NCBI GenBank assembly: GCA_027624045.1
Contig: JAQBUE010000031.1
Location: forward strand, 1-36,702
Direction: 5' to 3'
Length of the DNA stretch: 36,702 nt
Source of the DNA: Acidobacteriota bacterium
GTDB lineage: Bacteria > Acidobacteriota > Terriglobia > Bryobacterales > UBA6623
Part shown: positions 1 through 9,080 of the stretch, piece by piece
How the letters are laid out: each line of letters opens with the position of its first letter
How positions within the stretch are numbered: position 1 is the stretch's first letter
Notes under the pieces: generated by a model
Told to the model about the DNA's origin: nothing
Seen by the model: only the letters and a program-made list of their open reading frames with translations
Databases searched by the model: none
Translations under genes and position numbers: made by a program

Positions 1-67
1 TCCCATTGCCATAGAACAAGTTTATCGACTCTTGTTTCAATGTGGGACTTCCACCACAGGCTGCTAA
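1..67 (-). mobile_element. Left-hand IS end (transposase-start side, truncated by window edge)
   Basis: Bases 1-67 are the reverse complement of 36608-36674 with a single mismatch (base 64 against 36611). Similarity stops abruptly at 67/68, which marks the outer tip of the element. On the minus strand the last 12 bases of the window (12 down to 1) read ATG GCA ATG GGA, identical to the first four codons of the transposase-like frame at 36663. The copy therefore points out of the window to the left, and most of it lies outside. That this is an insertion sequence is inferred from the sharp boundary, the two copies and the transposase-like N-terminus. Confidence 0.7.
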
Positions 68-234
68 CGCCTTCGACAACGATGTCGACACGAATGTTCT
101 CCGTCAGCTGGCGACCATTCTTGCGACTCAGTTCTCGAAAATGAAGATCTCGCCACCTGCCGCTGAGAAGTTCGTCATCGATTTCAGAGGAGTGTTGAGT
201 CGCCCCGCGCGGGTCGCCCTGGGCGGCCCGCTCG

Positions 235-1062
235 CTACAGCTCGCCGCCGCAATACTTGCAATGGGATGCATCATGGTCGTGTCCCTCGGCCCCACATAC
301 TGGGCAGGCTCGCGTGCTCACCTGGCCCGCGGGCTTACGCACCAGCTCGGCCGAAACGATGCCGGTTGGGATCGCGATGATCGCATAGCCAAGAATCATC
401 AATAAGGCCGCGAGAGACTGGCCGGCGACCGTCTGTGGAGCGATATCGCCGTAACCGACTGTGGTCATCGTCACAATCGCCCAGTACATCGCCCTGGGAA
501 TATTGTCGAACCCGTTTTCTCCTCCTTCGATAAAATACATCGCCGACCCAACGATGATGACGATGGTCAAGACCGCACCCAAAAATACGGTAATTTTCGG
601 ACGACTCGCCCGCAGAGCCGCCATCAGTACCTGCGCTTCGCCAAGATAGTGCGCCAGCTTCAGAACGCGGAACACGCGCAGCAACCGCAGCGCCCGGATC
701 ACAATCAAGGACTGCGAACCGGCGACGAAGAAGCTCAAATAGGTCGGAATGATCGAGACGAGATCGACCAGCCCGAAGAAGCTCCTCATATAGCGCGCCG
801 GGCGCTCGACACAGAAGATTCGCAACACATACTCGACCGTGAACAGCGCAGTGAAGAACCATTCCAGCCCGCGCAGTAGGTCGCCGTACTGCGCCTTGAT
901 CGACGACACGCTTTCGAGCATCACCGTGACGACGCTCAGCAGGATCGCCCAAAGCAAGGCAACGTCGAAGAACTTGCCCCCGGGAGTGTCGGCCTCGAAG
1001 ATGATTGCGTGCACGCGCTCACGGCGCGACACGGGCGGGGCGGACTGACGAGTCTCTGTCAT
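235..1062 (-). CDS. Voltage-gated potassium channel with C-terminal zinc ribbon
   Basis: A 275-residue inner-membrane ion channel of the six-helix voltage-gated cation channel family. Helix S1 begins near residue 32. The S4 voltage sensor has a positive residue at every third position (R123, R126, R129, R132, K135), and the K+ selectivity filter TVGYGD is at 201-206. After S6 the protein ends in a cytoplasmic CxxC-x11-CxxC module (C253, C256, C268, C271) that looks like a zinc ribbon. I chose the ATG at 1062 because family members begin shortly before the conserved 'IIFEADTPGGK' region; an in-frame start at 1122 would add 20 unlikely residues. It is divergent from the PQQ-repeat gene at 1185. 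The role is probably control of membrane potential or K+ flux. The zinc ribbon could be regulatory or an assembly element. Confidence 0.93.
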   Translation of the reverse strand: MTETRQSAPPVSRRERVHAIIFEADTPGGKFFDVALLWAILLSVVTVMLESVSSIKAQYGDLLRGLEWFFTALFTVEYVLRIFCVERPARYMRSFFGLVDLVSIIPTYLSFFVAGSQSLIVIRALRLLRVFRVLKLAHYLGEAQVLMAALRASRPKITVFLGAVLTIVIIVGSAMYFIEGGENGFDNIPRAMYWAIVTMTTVGYGDIAPQTVAGQSLAALLMILGYAIIAIPTGIVSAELVRKPAGQVSTRACPVCGAEGHDHDASHCKYCGGEL

Positions 1063-1184
1063 GCTGACAGTGTACGGGGAGTTAAGTGGCGGTATGTTCG
1101 TTCCCTCCGTCGTTCCTATCACCGTTCCGTTCGCGTCGGGACGTTGATACCATGACCGAGTAGCAACTCACGGGAAGGAAGACT

Positions 1185-2546
1185 GTGTCACTGTTTCGCT
1201 CAGCGAGTCTTATATCGGCCTGCATGCTGACAGCGAGCCTGTTCGCCGCCGGTCCGGCCGACAACTGGCCGCAATGGCGCGGGCCCCATCTTGACGGCCG
1301 CAGCACGACCGCCAAGAATCTCCCTATCAGCTGGAGCGAAACGGAAAACGTTGTCTGGCGCACCAAGCTCCCAAGCTGGGCCGCCGCAACACCGATCATC
1401 TGGCAAGACACGGTTTTCATCACTTCAGCCCAGGAGGGCTTTGCCGCGAGCAAAGGCTCGGGAATCATCGATCAGGCCGTGAGCCAGATCAAGAGTATCA
1501 TCTATCCCACGGACCAACTGCTGCTGCTGGCCCTTAATCGCAACGACGGTTCGATCCGCTGGCAGCGGGTGATCGGCGAAGGCAACAAGATCCTCAACAA
1601 ACAAAACATGGCATCGCCGACGCCAGTCACCGACGGCCGGCACGTTTGGGTGATGACCGGGCTGGGCGCGTTGAGTTGCTTTGACTTCGAAGGCAAGCTC
1701 GTTTGGGAGCGCAACATTGCCGATGACTACTGGGCCTTCGGTCTGAACTTCGGATACGGATCTTCCCCGATGCTTGACGATGGCCGGCTCTACATTCAGG
1801 TGCTGCACGGCATGACGACCGATGACCCTTCGTATCTCGTCGCGGTGGATGCCGTCAACGGCAAGACGATCTGGAAGGTCGATCGCCCGACGGACGCCGT
1901 CCACGAATCGCCCGATTCCTACTCGACCCCGATGCTGGTTGAAGTGAATGGACAGAAGCAGCTCGCCGTCGCCGGCGGAGACTACTTAACCGGGCATGAC
2001 GTTGAGACGGGCCGTGAACTTTGGCGAGGCGGCGGCCTGAATCCTGAAAAGGCCCCCAACTACAGGACGATCGCATCTTCTCTCGTCGTAGGCGACATTG
2101 TGTTCGCACCGAGCCGCGTGAAGCCCTTCATCGCTTTTCGAGCCGGCGGATCGGGCGATGTATCGACATCGCACCGGCTGTGGTCCACCGAGCACGGACC
2201 CGACGTACCCACACCCGTCAGCGACGGCGAACGCATGTTTATCGTTGGCGACAAAGGGATCGTGATTTGCCTGAACGTGAAAGACGGTAGTGAAGTCTGG
2301 GGTCGCAGCCGGATGGAACTCGGCACCTACAGTTCTTCACCTGTTCTCGCCGACGGCAAGATTTACGCCACCAACGAAGAAGGGTCGACCACCGTGATCG
2401 AGGCCGGTGATAAGTTCAAGATCCTCGCCACGAACAAGCTCAACGACTATACGCTGGCCTCGCCCGCCGTTTCGGGCTCGCAAATTTTCATTAGGACCTC
2501 GAACTATTTGTATTGTTTGGCTGATAAATCAGGCGCCACGGACTAG
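1185..2546 (+). CDS. PQQ-binding-like beta-propeller repeat protein, exported
   Basis: A 453-residue protein built of PQQ/BamB-type beta-propeller blades. An N-terminal signal peptide (about residues 1-22, ending LFAAG) is followed by the 'WPQWRGP' opening typical of this family in Acidobacteriota and Planctomycetota. Blade motifs such as 'GSIRWQRVIGEG', 'GKLVWERNI', 'GKTIWKVDRP' and 'GSEVWGRSRM' recur to the C-terminus. The GTG at 1185 is preceded by an AAGGAA ribosome site and gives a complete signal peptide. It is not an obvious dehydrogenase: I do not see the catalytic 'HDVWDWD' region found in the enzyme at 11547. It may be a periplasmic scaffold or binding protein, possibly for its own cofactor. 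The permease downstream starts 58 bases after its stop. Confidence 0.88.
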   Translation: MSLFRSASLISACMLTASLFAAGPADNWPQWRGPHLDGRSTTAKNLPISWSETENVVWRTKLPSWAAATPIIWQDTVFITSAQEGFAASKGSGIIDQAVSQIKSIIYPTDQLLLLALNRNDGSIRWQRVIGEGNKILNKQNMASPTPVTDGRHVWVMTGLGALSCFDFEGKLVWERNIADDYWAFGLNFGYGSSPMLDDGRLYIQVLHGMTTDDPSYLVAVDAVNGKTIWKVDRPTDAVHESPDSYSTPMLVEVNGQKQLAVAGGDYLTGHDVETGRELWRGGGLNPEKAPNYRTIASSLVVGDIVFAPSRVKPFIAFRAGGSGDVSTSHRLWSTEHGPDVPTPVSDGERMFIVGDKGIVICLNVKDGSEVWGRSRMELGTYSSSPVLADGKIYATNEEGSTTVIEAGDKFKILATNKLNDYTLASPAVSGSQIFIRTSNYLYCLADKSGATD

Positions 2547-2604
2547 GCCTGCAGTCCGATCGGGGGGAGTCCTGGTTCGCGGCTCATCGGCGGGGATCTG
2601 CGTC

Positions 2605-4077
2605 ATGTCCGACAACACAGACACGGCTGCGAGACGGGGTTTGCTGTACGCCCTTGACGACCGTCCGCCGCTCGGACAAAGCATCGTCCTAGCCACCCAG
2701 AACGTCCTCACCATGTTTGGCGCGACTGTCTCGGTGCCATTGTTACTGGGGCCCTCCATGGGGATGGAGCAAAGCGAGATCGCCACCCTGATCTCATGCG
2801 TGATATTGTGCAGCGGCTTGGCCACACTGCTGCAGGCGACCTATGGATCGCGGCTGCCGATCATCCAAGGAGTGTCGTTCAGTTTTCTCGCGGCGTTCTT
2901 CGCCGTGATCTCGACCGGCTCGCGCGAGGGGTGGAGCCCGGCCGAGATGATGCAGTACATCGCGGGAGCCATCCTCGTGGGAGCCTTGGTTGAACTGCTC
3001 GTTGGCCTGACGGGGCTCGCGGGCTGGCTGCGGCGCGCGATCACGCCGGTCGTGATCGGGCCGGTCATCATGCTGATCGGTCTGGCGCTTTTCAAACACG
3101 GATTTCCGAAGGCCGCAACGTATCTGCCAATCGGCGGGCTGACGATTGTAGTGATGATCGTTTGCTCGATGATCCTCGCGCCGAGGGTTCGCTTCTTCCA
3201 GTTGTTCCCGATCCTCAGCGCTGTCGTCGTGATGGTGACGCTTTGCTGGGGACTATCGGCGGCTGGGGTTTTCCAAGGCCCCTTGATGCAAGCGAGCGGC
3301 GAGATGATCGCGGCACACCCGGCGTTCGTCGATCTATCGGCCGTCAAGGCAAGCCCCTGGGCGCGACTTGATCCGAGGGACTTGATCCTACCGTGGGGCT
3401 ATCCGAAGTTCGCGGCCGGATTCATCCTGGCGGCCCTGGCCGGGTACTTCGCTTCGATGATCGAATCGTTCGGAGACTACCACGCGTGCTCGTATATGTC
3501 GGGCGCCGGAGACCCGACCGCGAAACAGATTTCGCGCGGCATCGCGGCCGAGGGCGCGGGCTGCCTCTTAACGGGCCTGCTGGGCGGATTCAGCTCGACG
3601 AGTTACTCCGAGAACATTGGCCTCATTGGCATCACGAAAGTGGCCAGCCGCTATGTCGTTCAGGTTTCAGGTGTGATGCTGGTTGCCTTGGGTCTGTTTG
3701 GGAAGTTCGGCGCATTCGCGGCGGCGATTCCGGGACCGGTCGTCGGCGGGCTCTATTGCGTGCTGTTCGGCTTGATCGCGGCCATCGGCGTCCAGCAACT
3801 CGCCAAGGCTGATTTGAGGAGCGATCGAACACTCTTGATCGCCGGGTTCAGCCTGTTCATGGGCCTGAGCGTGCCCGCTTTCCTTGACGGCTCGACGGCG
3901 GCGCTCTATCCACCGGGCCCCGAACCATTGTTGCAGGCGATGCCGGCGTGGCTGGCGAGTGTCGTCAGAGCGATCGGCGAAACTTCGATGGCGGTGGCCG
4001 GAATCTGCGGCATCGTGCTTGATAACGTGATCCCGCGCGAGGCGGATGCAAGCCAGTCACACGAAACAACCGGATAG
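2605..4077 (+). CDS. NCS2/NAT family nucleobase (uracil/xanthine-type) permease
   Basis: A 490-residue polytopic inner-membrane transporter of the nucleobase-ascorbate family, normally a proton symporter for uracil, xanthine or uric acid. The TM1 signature 'QNVLTMFGATVSVP' is near residue 30, the TM8 region reads 'MIESFGDYHAC', and the NAT signature is 'ENIGLIGITK' in TM10. The Glu at the first position of that signature resembles UraA-type proteins rather than the Gln of xanthine/urate carriers, so uracil-like substrates are possible, but substrate cannot be fixed by eye. I use the ATG at 2605, which follows a GGGGAT element; the frame is open further upstream but overlaps the previous gene. 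It may share a transcript with the PQQ-repeat gene. Confidence 0.93.
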   Translation: MSDNTDTAARRGLLYALDDRPPLGQSIVLATQNVLTMFGATVSVPLLLGPSMGMEQSEIATLISCVILCSGLATLLQATYGSRLPIIQGVSFSFLAAFFAVISTGSREGWSPAEMMQYIAGAILVGALVELLVGLTGLAGWLRRAITPVVIGPVIMLIGLALFKHGFPKAATYLPIGGLTIVVMIVCSMILAPRVRFFQLFPILSAVVVMVTLCWGLSAAGVFQGPLMQASGEMIAAHPAFVDLSAVKASPWARLDPRDLILPWGYPKFAAGFILAALAGYFASMIESFGDYHACSYMSGAGDPTAKQISRGIAAEGAGCLLTGLLGGFSSTSYSENIGLIGITKVASRYVVQVSGVMLVALGLFGKFGAFAAAIPGPVVGGLYCVLFGLIAAIGVQQLAKADLRSDRTLLIAGFSLFMGLSVPAFLDGSTAALYPPGPEPLLQAMPAWLASVVRAIGETSMAVAGICGIVLDNVIPREADASQSHETTG

Positions 4078-4152
4078 CCAGTCGCCTATGCGCGGCGGAC
4101 CTGAACGTTGTATCGTGAACGGGTCAGCGCCACGACCCACCCGTTCCGCAAC

Positions 4153-6069
4153 ATGCGCGCAGCCATCAACCGGACACGATCTATAGCCGCCGCACTTGCT
4201 TGCGTATTCCTGTGGCTCGCCGGCGTTTCTTGTTCCTCCGAAGCCGAACCAGACCCGATACCCAACGTGCGAGAAGACCATCACTCTTATTCAAACCCCA
4301 ACCAGATTCGCGTAACGCGCGTCGAGCTAGACCTCGACGTCTCGTTTGAGCGCACATCACTGGAAGGCTCGGCAACGCTCGTGCTAAAGCGAGAGGGCAC
4401 CGGCGGCGAGTTGATTCTCGACACCCGCGACCTCAACATCAAAAGCGTGGATGCGGCTGGCCCCTCCGGTGAATTCGCGTCCGTCGACTTCGAACTCGGC
4501 GACTCCGACGCGATCCTCGGAGCATCACTCACGATCGCGCTATCGCCGAACGCCGAACGCGTCCGGATCGACTATTCCACGAGCCCCAGTGCATCCGGGC
4601 TGCAATGGTTAGGCCCGGCTCAAACGGCCGGCAAGAAACACCCCTTCCTGTTCACGCAGTCGCAGGCGATCCACGCCCGCAGTTGGATCCCGCTCCAAGA
4701 CAGCCCCGGCGTACGCGTCACCTACGCGGCGACGATCCGCACGCCCAAAGAACTATTCGCCGTCATGAGTGCCGAGATGGAAGCACAGCAACCTTCCGAC
4801 GCCGCCACGCCAGGCGAATATCGCTTCCAGATGCCGCAGCCGATCCCTTCGTATCTGATCGCGCTCGCCGTCGGCGACATCGAGTTCCAGGCGATGAGCG
4901 AACGAACCGGCGTCTACGCCGAGCCTTCCATCGTCGAGCGCGCCGCCAAGGAATTCGAAGACACGGAAGCCATGATGCAGGCCGTCGAGAAGCTCTACGG
5001 CCCCTACCAGTGGCAGCGCTACGACATTCTGGTGCTGCCCCCGAGCTTTCCTTTCGGCGGCATGGAGAACCCTCGTCTCACTTTCGCGACGCCCACCATC
5101 CTGGCGGGAGATAAGAGTCTCGTCTCGCTCGTGGCACATGAACTCGCCCACTCGTGGTCAGGCAACCTCGTCACGAACGCCACGTGGCGCGATTTCTGGC
5201 TCAACGAGGGCTTCACTGTCTATCTCGAAAACCGCATCCAGGAAGCGGTCTTCGGACGGGAACGCGCCGAGATGGAAGCGTCACTGGAAGTTCAGGAGCT
5301 CGAAGAGGAATTGAAGGAACTCGAGCCGCGCGATCAAGTCCTGCACGTCGATCTCAAGGGCCGCGACCCTGACGAAGGATTCACGCTGGTCCCTTACGTC
5401 AAGGGGATGCTGTTGCTTCGAAGTCTCGAAAAAGCCGTCGGCCGGGACCGCTTCGACACCTTTCTGCGAAGCTACTTCGACCACTTCTCGTTTCAGAGCA
5501 TCACGACGGAGGACTTTCTGGACTACTTCAGCCGCTATCTGCTGAGCGCGAATCCTGAAGTCGCCGAAAAAGTCCCCGTGGAAGACTGGCTTCTCAAGCC
5601 GGGCCTGCCGCACGACGCCGTCCTGCCCTCATCGAACGCCTTTGAACGGGTCGAAGCTGTGGCCAGCCGTTGGTATGGCGGCGGCATTGAACTTGCGGAA
5701 ATCCCCAGCGGCCAGTGGACTACGCAGGAGTGGCTACGCTTCCTCCGCACACTGCCCGAGCAACTCGAAGCGGACCGTATGAATGAACTGGACAAAGCGT
5801 TCTCGCTTTCGGAAAGCGGCAACTCCGAGATACTGCACCAGTGGCTGCTCATGTCGGTCCGTAACAGCTACGCACCGGCTTATCCGAAGGTCGAGGAGTT
5901 TCTCAGTTCTGTCGGCCGCCGGAAGTTCCTCAAGCCGCTTTACACCGAACTTGCCAAGACCGCGGACGGCAAGCAGCGAGCCTTGGCCATCTATAAGAAA
6001 GCTCGTCCGCTGTACCACCCCATCGCCGCGGCTACCATCGATGAGACACTAGGGGTAGCACCGGAATAG
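4153..6069 (+). CDS. M1 family zinc aminopeptidase, exported (lipoprotein-like)
   Basis: A 638-residue metallopeptidase of the gluzincin M1 family (aminopeptidase N / LTA4 hydrolase-like) that removes N-terminal residues from peptides. The zinc site is complete: HELAH at 329-333 and a third ligand Glu 19 residues later in 'WLNEGF'. The exopeptidase motif GGMEN is at 302-306 and the likely transition-state Tyr is in 'VPYVKGM' near 415. The N-terminus has a signal sequence ending 'LAGVSCSS', so it may be a lipoprotein, although the lipobox is not canonical. I prefer the ATG at 4153 to an upstream in-frame TTG at 4108, because it places the hydrophobic segment near the start. The recQ frame opens only 5 bases after its stop, suggesting cotranscription. 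Confidence 0.93.
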   Translation: MRAAINRTRSIAAALACVFLWLAGVSCSSEAEPDPIPNVREDHHSYSNPNQIRVTRVELDLDVSFERTSLEGSATLVLKREGTGGELILDTRDLNIKSVDAAGPSGEFASVDFELGDSDAILGASLTIALSPNAERVRIDYSTSPSASGLQWLGPAQTAGKKHPFLFTQSQAIHARSWIPLQDSPGVRVTYAATIRTPKELFAVMSAEMEAQQPSDAATPGEYRFQMPQPIPSYLIALAVGDIEFQAMSERTGVYAEPSIVERAAKEFEDTEAMMQAVEKLYGPYQWQRYDILVLPPSFPFGGMENPRLTFATPTILAGDKSLVSLVAHELAHSWSGNLVTNATWRDFWLNEGFTVYLENRIQEAVFGRERAEMEASLEVQELEEELKELEPRDQVLHVDLKGRDPDEGFTLVPYVKGMLLLRSLEKAVGRDRFDTFLRSYFDHFSFQSITTEDFLDYFSRYLLSANPEVAEKVPVEDWLLKPGLPHDAVLPSSNAFERVEAVASRWYGGGIELAEIPSGQWTTQEWLRFLRTLPEQLEADRMNELDKAFSLSESGNSEILHQWLLMSVRNSYAPAYPKVEEFLSSVGRRKFLKPLYTELAKTADGKQRALAIYKKARPLYHPIAAATIDETLGVAPE

Positions 6070-6074
6070 TTTCG

Positions 6075-8174
6075 TTGGATCCACAGCTACAAACGGAGAC
6101 ATCAGCCGCGGCGTCGGCCGTTTCGCTCGACTCGCTTCTCCACTCCGCCTTCGGCCACGAAAGTTTTAGGCCGTACCAGCGCGATGTCTGCGAATCGGTC
6201 GCGAAAGGCCGCGATGTGTTGCTCGTGATGCCCACGGGCGCCGGCAAGTCGCTGTGCTATCAACTCCCCGGCCTCTATCGCCCCGGCGTTACGCTCGTCA
6301 TCAGCCCACTCATCGCGTTGATGGAAGATCAGGTCGCGAAACTCCAGCAACTTGGCCTGCGCGCTGAGCGGATTCACTCCGGACGCAGCCGCGAAGACTC
6401 GCGGCAGGTCTGCTTTGCTTATCTGCGTGGCGAAATCGACTACCTCTACATCGCTCCCGAGCGACTGGCCGTCCCCGGCTTCCCGGAGATGCTCGCTAAA
6501 CGCACGCCGGCGCTGGTCGCGGTCGATGAGGCCCACTGTATTTCGCAATGGGGTCACGACTTCCGGCCCGAGTATCGCCGGCTCGGCGAGCGCATCCCGA
6601 CGCTGCGGCCCGCACCGGTCATCGCGCTGACGGCTACCGCGACGCCGCTCGTACAGAGCGACATCGTTGAACAGCTCGGGCTCAGCGACGCGCATCTTTG
6701 CATCCACGGCTTCCGCCGCGAAAACATCGCTATCGAAATCGTAGAGACGCCACCTTCCATTCGCGGCGACAAGACTCTCGAACTGCTCGACGACCCGGCC
6801 CGGCGTCCGGCCATCGTCTACTCCGCTTCGCGCAAGAACGCCGACGCCCTCGCCGCGGAACTCAAGAGCCACTTCCCGACCGCGCCCTATCATGCCGGCA
6901 TGATGGCCGACGACCGCGACATCGTCCAAGACGGCTTCCTCAAAGGGCGCTTCGAGGTTATCGTCGCCACCATTGCGTTCGGAATGGGCGTCGACAAACC
7001 CGACATCCGCACCATCATTCACACCGCTCTGCCGAGCAGCCTCGAAGGCTACTACCAGGAGATCGGGCGCGCCGGACGCGACGGTAAACCCTCGCGCGCC
7101 ATCCTGATGCACTCCTGGGCGGACCGCCGAACCCACGAGTTTTTTTGGGATCGCGACTATCCCGACACCTCGCACCTGCAGCGCCTCTGGAACCTGCTCG
7201 GGAGCGAACCGCAAACCAACGAGCAGTTGCTCGCCCGCATGGCCGCCGACGACCTGGTCTTCGAGAAGTCCCTCGAAAAACTTTGGATCCACGGCGGCGC
7301 CGTCGTCGAGATCGACCAGCGCATCAAGCGCGGTCACGACCACTGGCAGACCCACTACAACAGCCAGCGCGAGCACAAGCTGGCGCAACTCGACCTCATC
7401 ACGCACTACGCCGAGTCCCCTGTCTGCCGCATGCTGGGCCTCGTCCGTCACTTCGGCGATCAGGCGGACGCCCGGCGGCCCTGTGGCATCTGCGACATCT
7501 GTGCCCAGGATGACACTCTACTGCAGCGCTACCTTAAGCCGAGCGCGGCGCAATTTCTCAATCTCGACCGCATCCTGGCCGCCCTGCGCAAACAAGGACG
7601 CCAAACCTCCGGCCGCCTCCACAAAGCACTCTTCGAAAACGAAGACATCAGCCGCAATGATTTCGAAGACCTGGTGACCGCGCTGGCCCGAGCGGCCCTG
7701 GTTCGGATGATCGACGACTCGTTCGAAAAAGACGGAGCCACGATCCGCTTCCGCTGGATCGAGATTACGCCCGACGGTTTCACGCACAAAGGCTCACTCG
7801 ACGGGATTGTCACGCTCGCGGCGGCCCTGCCAAAGAAGAAGCGCGAAAGGAAACCAAAGCAAACGAGTGCCGCTGCGCGCAAATCAGGCAAGAAGCCAAA
7901 GGGACAGTCCACCGAAGTCGCCCCAGGTGGATTCGAGGACGCATCCGAAGATAAAGCGCCCGGCGCCCTTCTCAAAGCACTCAAAGAATGGCGCCTCAAG
8001 GAAGCTCACCGCAAGCGCATCCCGGCTTTCCGCATCCTGCGCGACAGTGTGCTCGTCGAGATCGCCAGGACGAAACCACGTTCACAGGCCGATCTGCTGG
8101 CCATCCACGGCTTCGGCCCAACGTTGGCCGCGAAGTATGGTTTGAAACTTCTGTCTTTAGTTCAGGGTGCATGA
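6075..8174 (+). CDS. recQ: ATP-dependent DNA helicase RecQ
   Basis: A 699-residue 3'-5' DNA helicase of the RecQ family (recombination and replication-fork repair). Walker A MPTGAGKS is at 52-59, the DEAH box at 151-154 is followed by the RecQ-specific 'CISQWGHDFRPEYRRL', motif III is 'ALTATATP', and motif VI is 'QEIGRAGRDG'. The zinc-binding domain has C451, C470, C473 and C476. After a Lys-rich linker (about 585-610) an HRDC domain occupies roughly 630-699. All usual modules are present. The only available start before the helicase core is TTG at 6075, with an in-frame stop at 6042-6044 upstream and a weak GGAA site, so translation may depend on coupling to the M1 gene 5 bases upstream. Confidence 0.96.
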   Translation: MDPQLQTETSAAASAVSLDSLLHSAFGHESFRPYQRDVCESVAKGRDVLLVMPTGAGKSLCYQLPGLYRPGVTLVISPLIALMEDQVAKLQQLGLRAERIHSGRSREDSRQVCFAYLRGEIDYLYIAPERLAVPGFPEMLAKRTPALVAVDEAHCISQWGHDFRPEYRRLGERIPTLRPAPVIALTATATPLVQSDIVEQLGLSDAHLCIHGFRRENIAIEIVETPPSIRGDKTLELLDDPARRPAIVYSASRKNADALAAELKSHFPTAPYHAGMMADDRDIVQDGFLKGRFEVIVATIAFGMGVDKPDIRTIIHTALPSSLEGYYQEIGRAGRDGKPSRAILMHSWADRRTHEFFWDRDYPDTSHLQRLWNLLGSEPQTNEQLLARMAADDLVFEKSLEKLWIHGGAVVEIDQRIKRGHDHWQTHYNSQREHKLAQLDLITHYAESPVCRMLGLVRHFGDQADARRPCGICDICAQDDTLLQRYLKPSAAQFLNLDRILAALRKQGRQTSGRLHKALFENEDISRNDFEDLVTALARAALVRMIDDSFEKDGATIRFRWIEITPDGFTHKGSLDGIVTLAAALPKKKRERKPKQTSAAARKSGKKPKGQSTEVAPGGFEDASEDKAPGALLKALKEWRLKEAHRKRIPAFRILRDSVLVEIARTKPRSQADLLAIHGFGPTLAAKYGLKLLSLVQGA

Positions 8175-8200
8175 GGGCCAAGCCGGGCGCCCCTCGGCCC
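8175..8200. terminator. Possible convergent terminator hairpin
   Basis: Immediately after the recQ stop codon the arms GGGCCAAG (8175-8182) and CTCGGCCC (8193-8200) can pair with one mismatch around a GC-rich loop. It sits between convergent genes, where a bidirectional terminator would be expected. There is no clear U-tract on either strand, so this is weakly supported. Confidence 0.3.
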
Positions 8201-8216
8201 GACTCCCCCATCCGAC

Positions 8217-9002
8217 TCAGATCCGCCGGAATGGCGTGAGAATCAGGCCCTTGATCGTTTGGAACCGCTCCGCTTCCAAGTCCGGCAGACCGAACTCAAT
8301 CTCGTGGTAGTTTTCGCGCCGGCGATAGGTACCGAAAAGCCGGTCCCAGCAAGAAAGCACTGTCGCGTAATTGGAGTCTGTCTCGATACGGAGCTGCGAG
8401 TGGTGCAGCTTATGCATGTTGGGGGACACGACAACGAAACGGACAAACGTGTCGGCACGATCGCCGAGCCCGATGTTCGCGTGATGGAACTGAGTGGTCG
8501 CTACCACGACACCGTCATACAGAACCAGCGCGGCGAGCGGCAGACCAAACAGCGGAATGAGCAGCAACCGAAGCCCGGCCGAGAGGAGCAACTCTCCACT
8601 ATGGAATCGCACCGCACTGGTTACGTCGAGAGAGGGATCACTGTGGTGCATCCGGTGGAACCGCCACAGCAGGGGCCACCGGTGGTTGGCGCGGTGCCAC
8701 CAGTAGGTCCACAAATCGAGCAGCAAGAAACCCAACATGACCCGCGCTGCTGTCGGCAACCTGACTTGTGAAAGGACGCCGAGCCCCATGACGGCGGTCA
8801 TCTCCGCCACCGCGACCGTGGCTCCGGCGCAGCAGGCTCCGACGAGGACCACGTTCGCGCTCGCGATCGTGAGGTTTCGCGCCGCGTGACGACCTCGCTC
8901 TTGCTGCGCGAAAAAAGGGGCTAACGACTCCCAGACAAAGAACAGCGCCAGCCCCACAATCGCCGAGAGGGCCCGCCAATCAGTGAGTAACGCGTCGATC
9001 AC
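8217..9002 (-). CDS. Sterol desaturase / fatty acid hydroxylase family membrane protein
   Basis: A 261-residue integral membrane di-iron oxygenase of the fatty acid hydroxylase superfamily. The histidine clusters are intact: HRANH (103-107), HRMHH (116-120), HH (173-174) and HKLHH (197-201). Hydrophobic stretches lie at about 11-30, 45-75, 85-100 and 140-165. Such enzymes hydroxylate or desaturate lipids; bacterial substrates include sterols, hopanoids, carotenoids and fatty acyl chains, and nothing here fixes which. The start is a GTG at 9002 with a purine-rich GGAAAG almost touching it, so the exact start is uncertain. It lies 78 bases downstream of the unknown Tat-exported protein on the same strand and may be transcribed with it. 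Confidence 0.9.
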   Translation of the reverse strand: MIDALLTDWRALSAIVGLALFFVWESLAPFFAQQERGRHAARNLTIASANVVLVGACCAGATVAVAEMTAVMGLGVLSQVRLPTAARVMLGFLLLDLWTYWWHRANHRWPLLWRFHRMHHSDPSLDVTSAVRFHSGELLLSAGLRLLLIPLFGLPLAALVLYDGVVVATTQFHHANIGLGDRADTFVRFVVVSPNMHKLHHSQLRIETDSNYATVLSCWDRLFGTYRRRENYHEIEFGLPDLEAERFQTIKGLILTPFRRI

Positions 9003-9080
9003 CTTTCCAAATCGTAGCGCAGGCCAGCACGCGCGTCCGCCATTCGTCTGTCGCGAGATCGTGGGCAGGGAACACCAGCG

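Noticed and set aside
1..67. Possible lipoprotein box (LAAC/LTAC followed by GGSP) read in one frame of both repeat copies
   Set aside because: No hydrophobic signal precedes it in either copy and an in-frame stop lies close upstream on one side. The transposase-start reading explains the repeat better.
42..380. Open plus-strand frame starting in the left IS end
   Set aside because: It begins inside the repeat, crosses the IS boundary and ends antisense to the K+ channel gene, with no family-like sequence. It is a chance frame.
6102..7451. Long open frame of about 449 codons antisense to recQ
   Set aside because: It lies wholly opposite a well-conserved gene, has no recognisable motif, and such frames are common opposite GC-rich genes.
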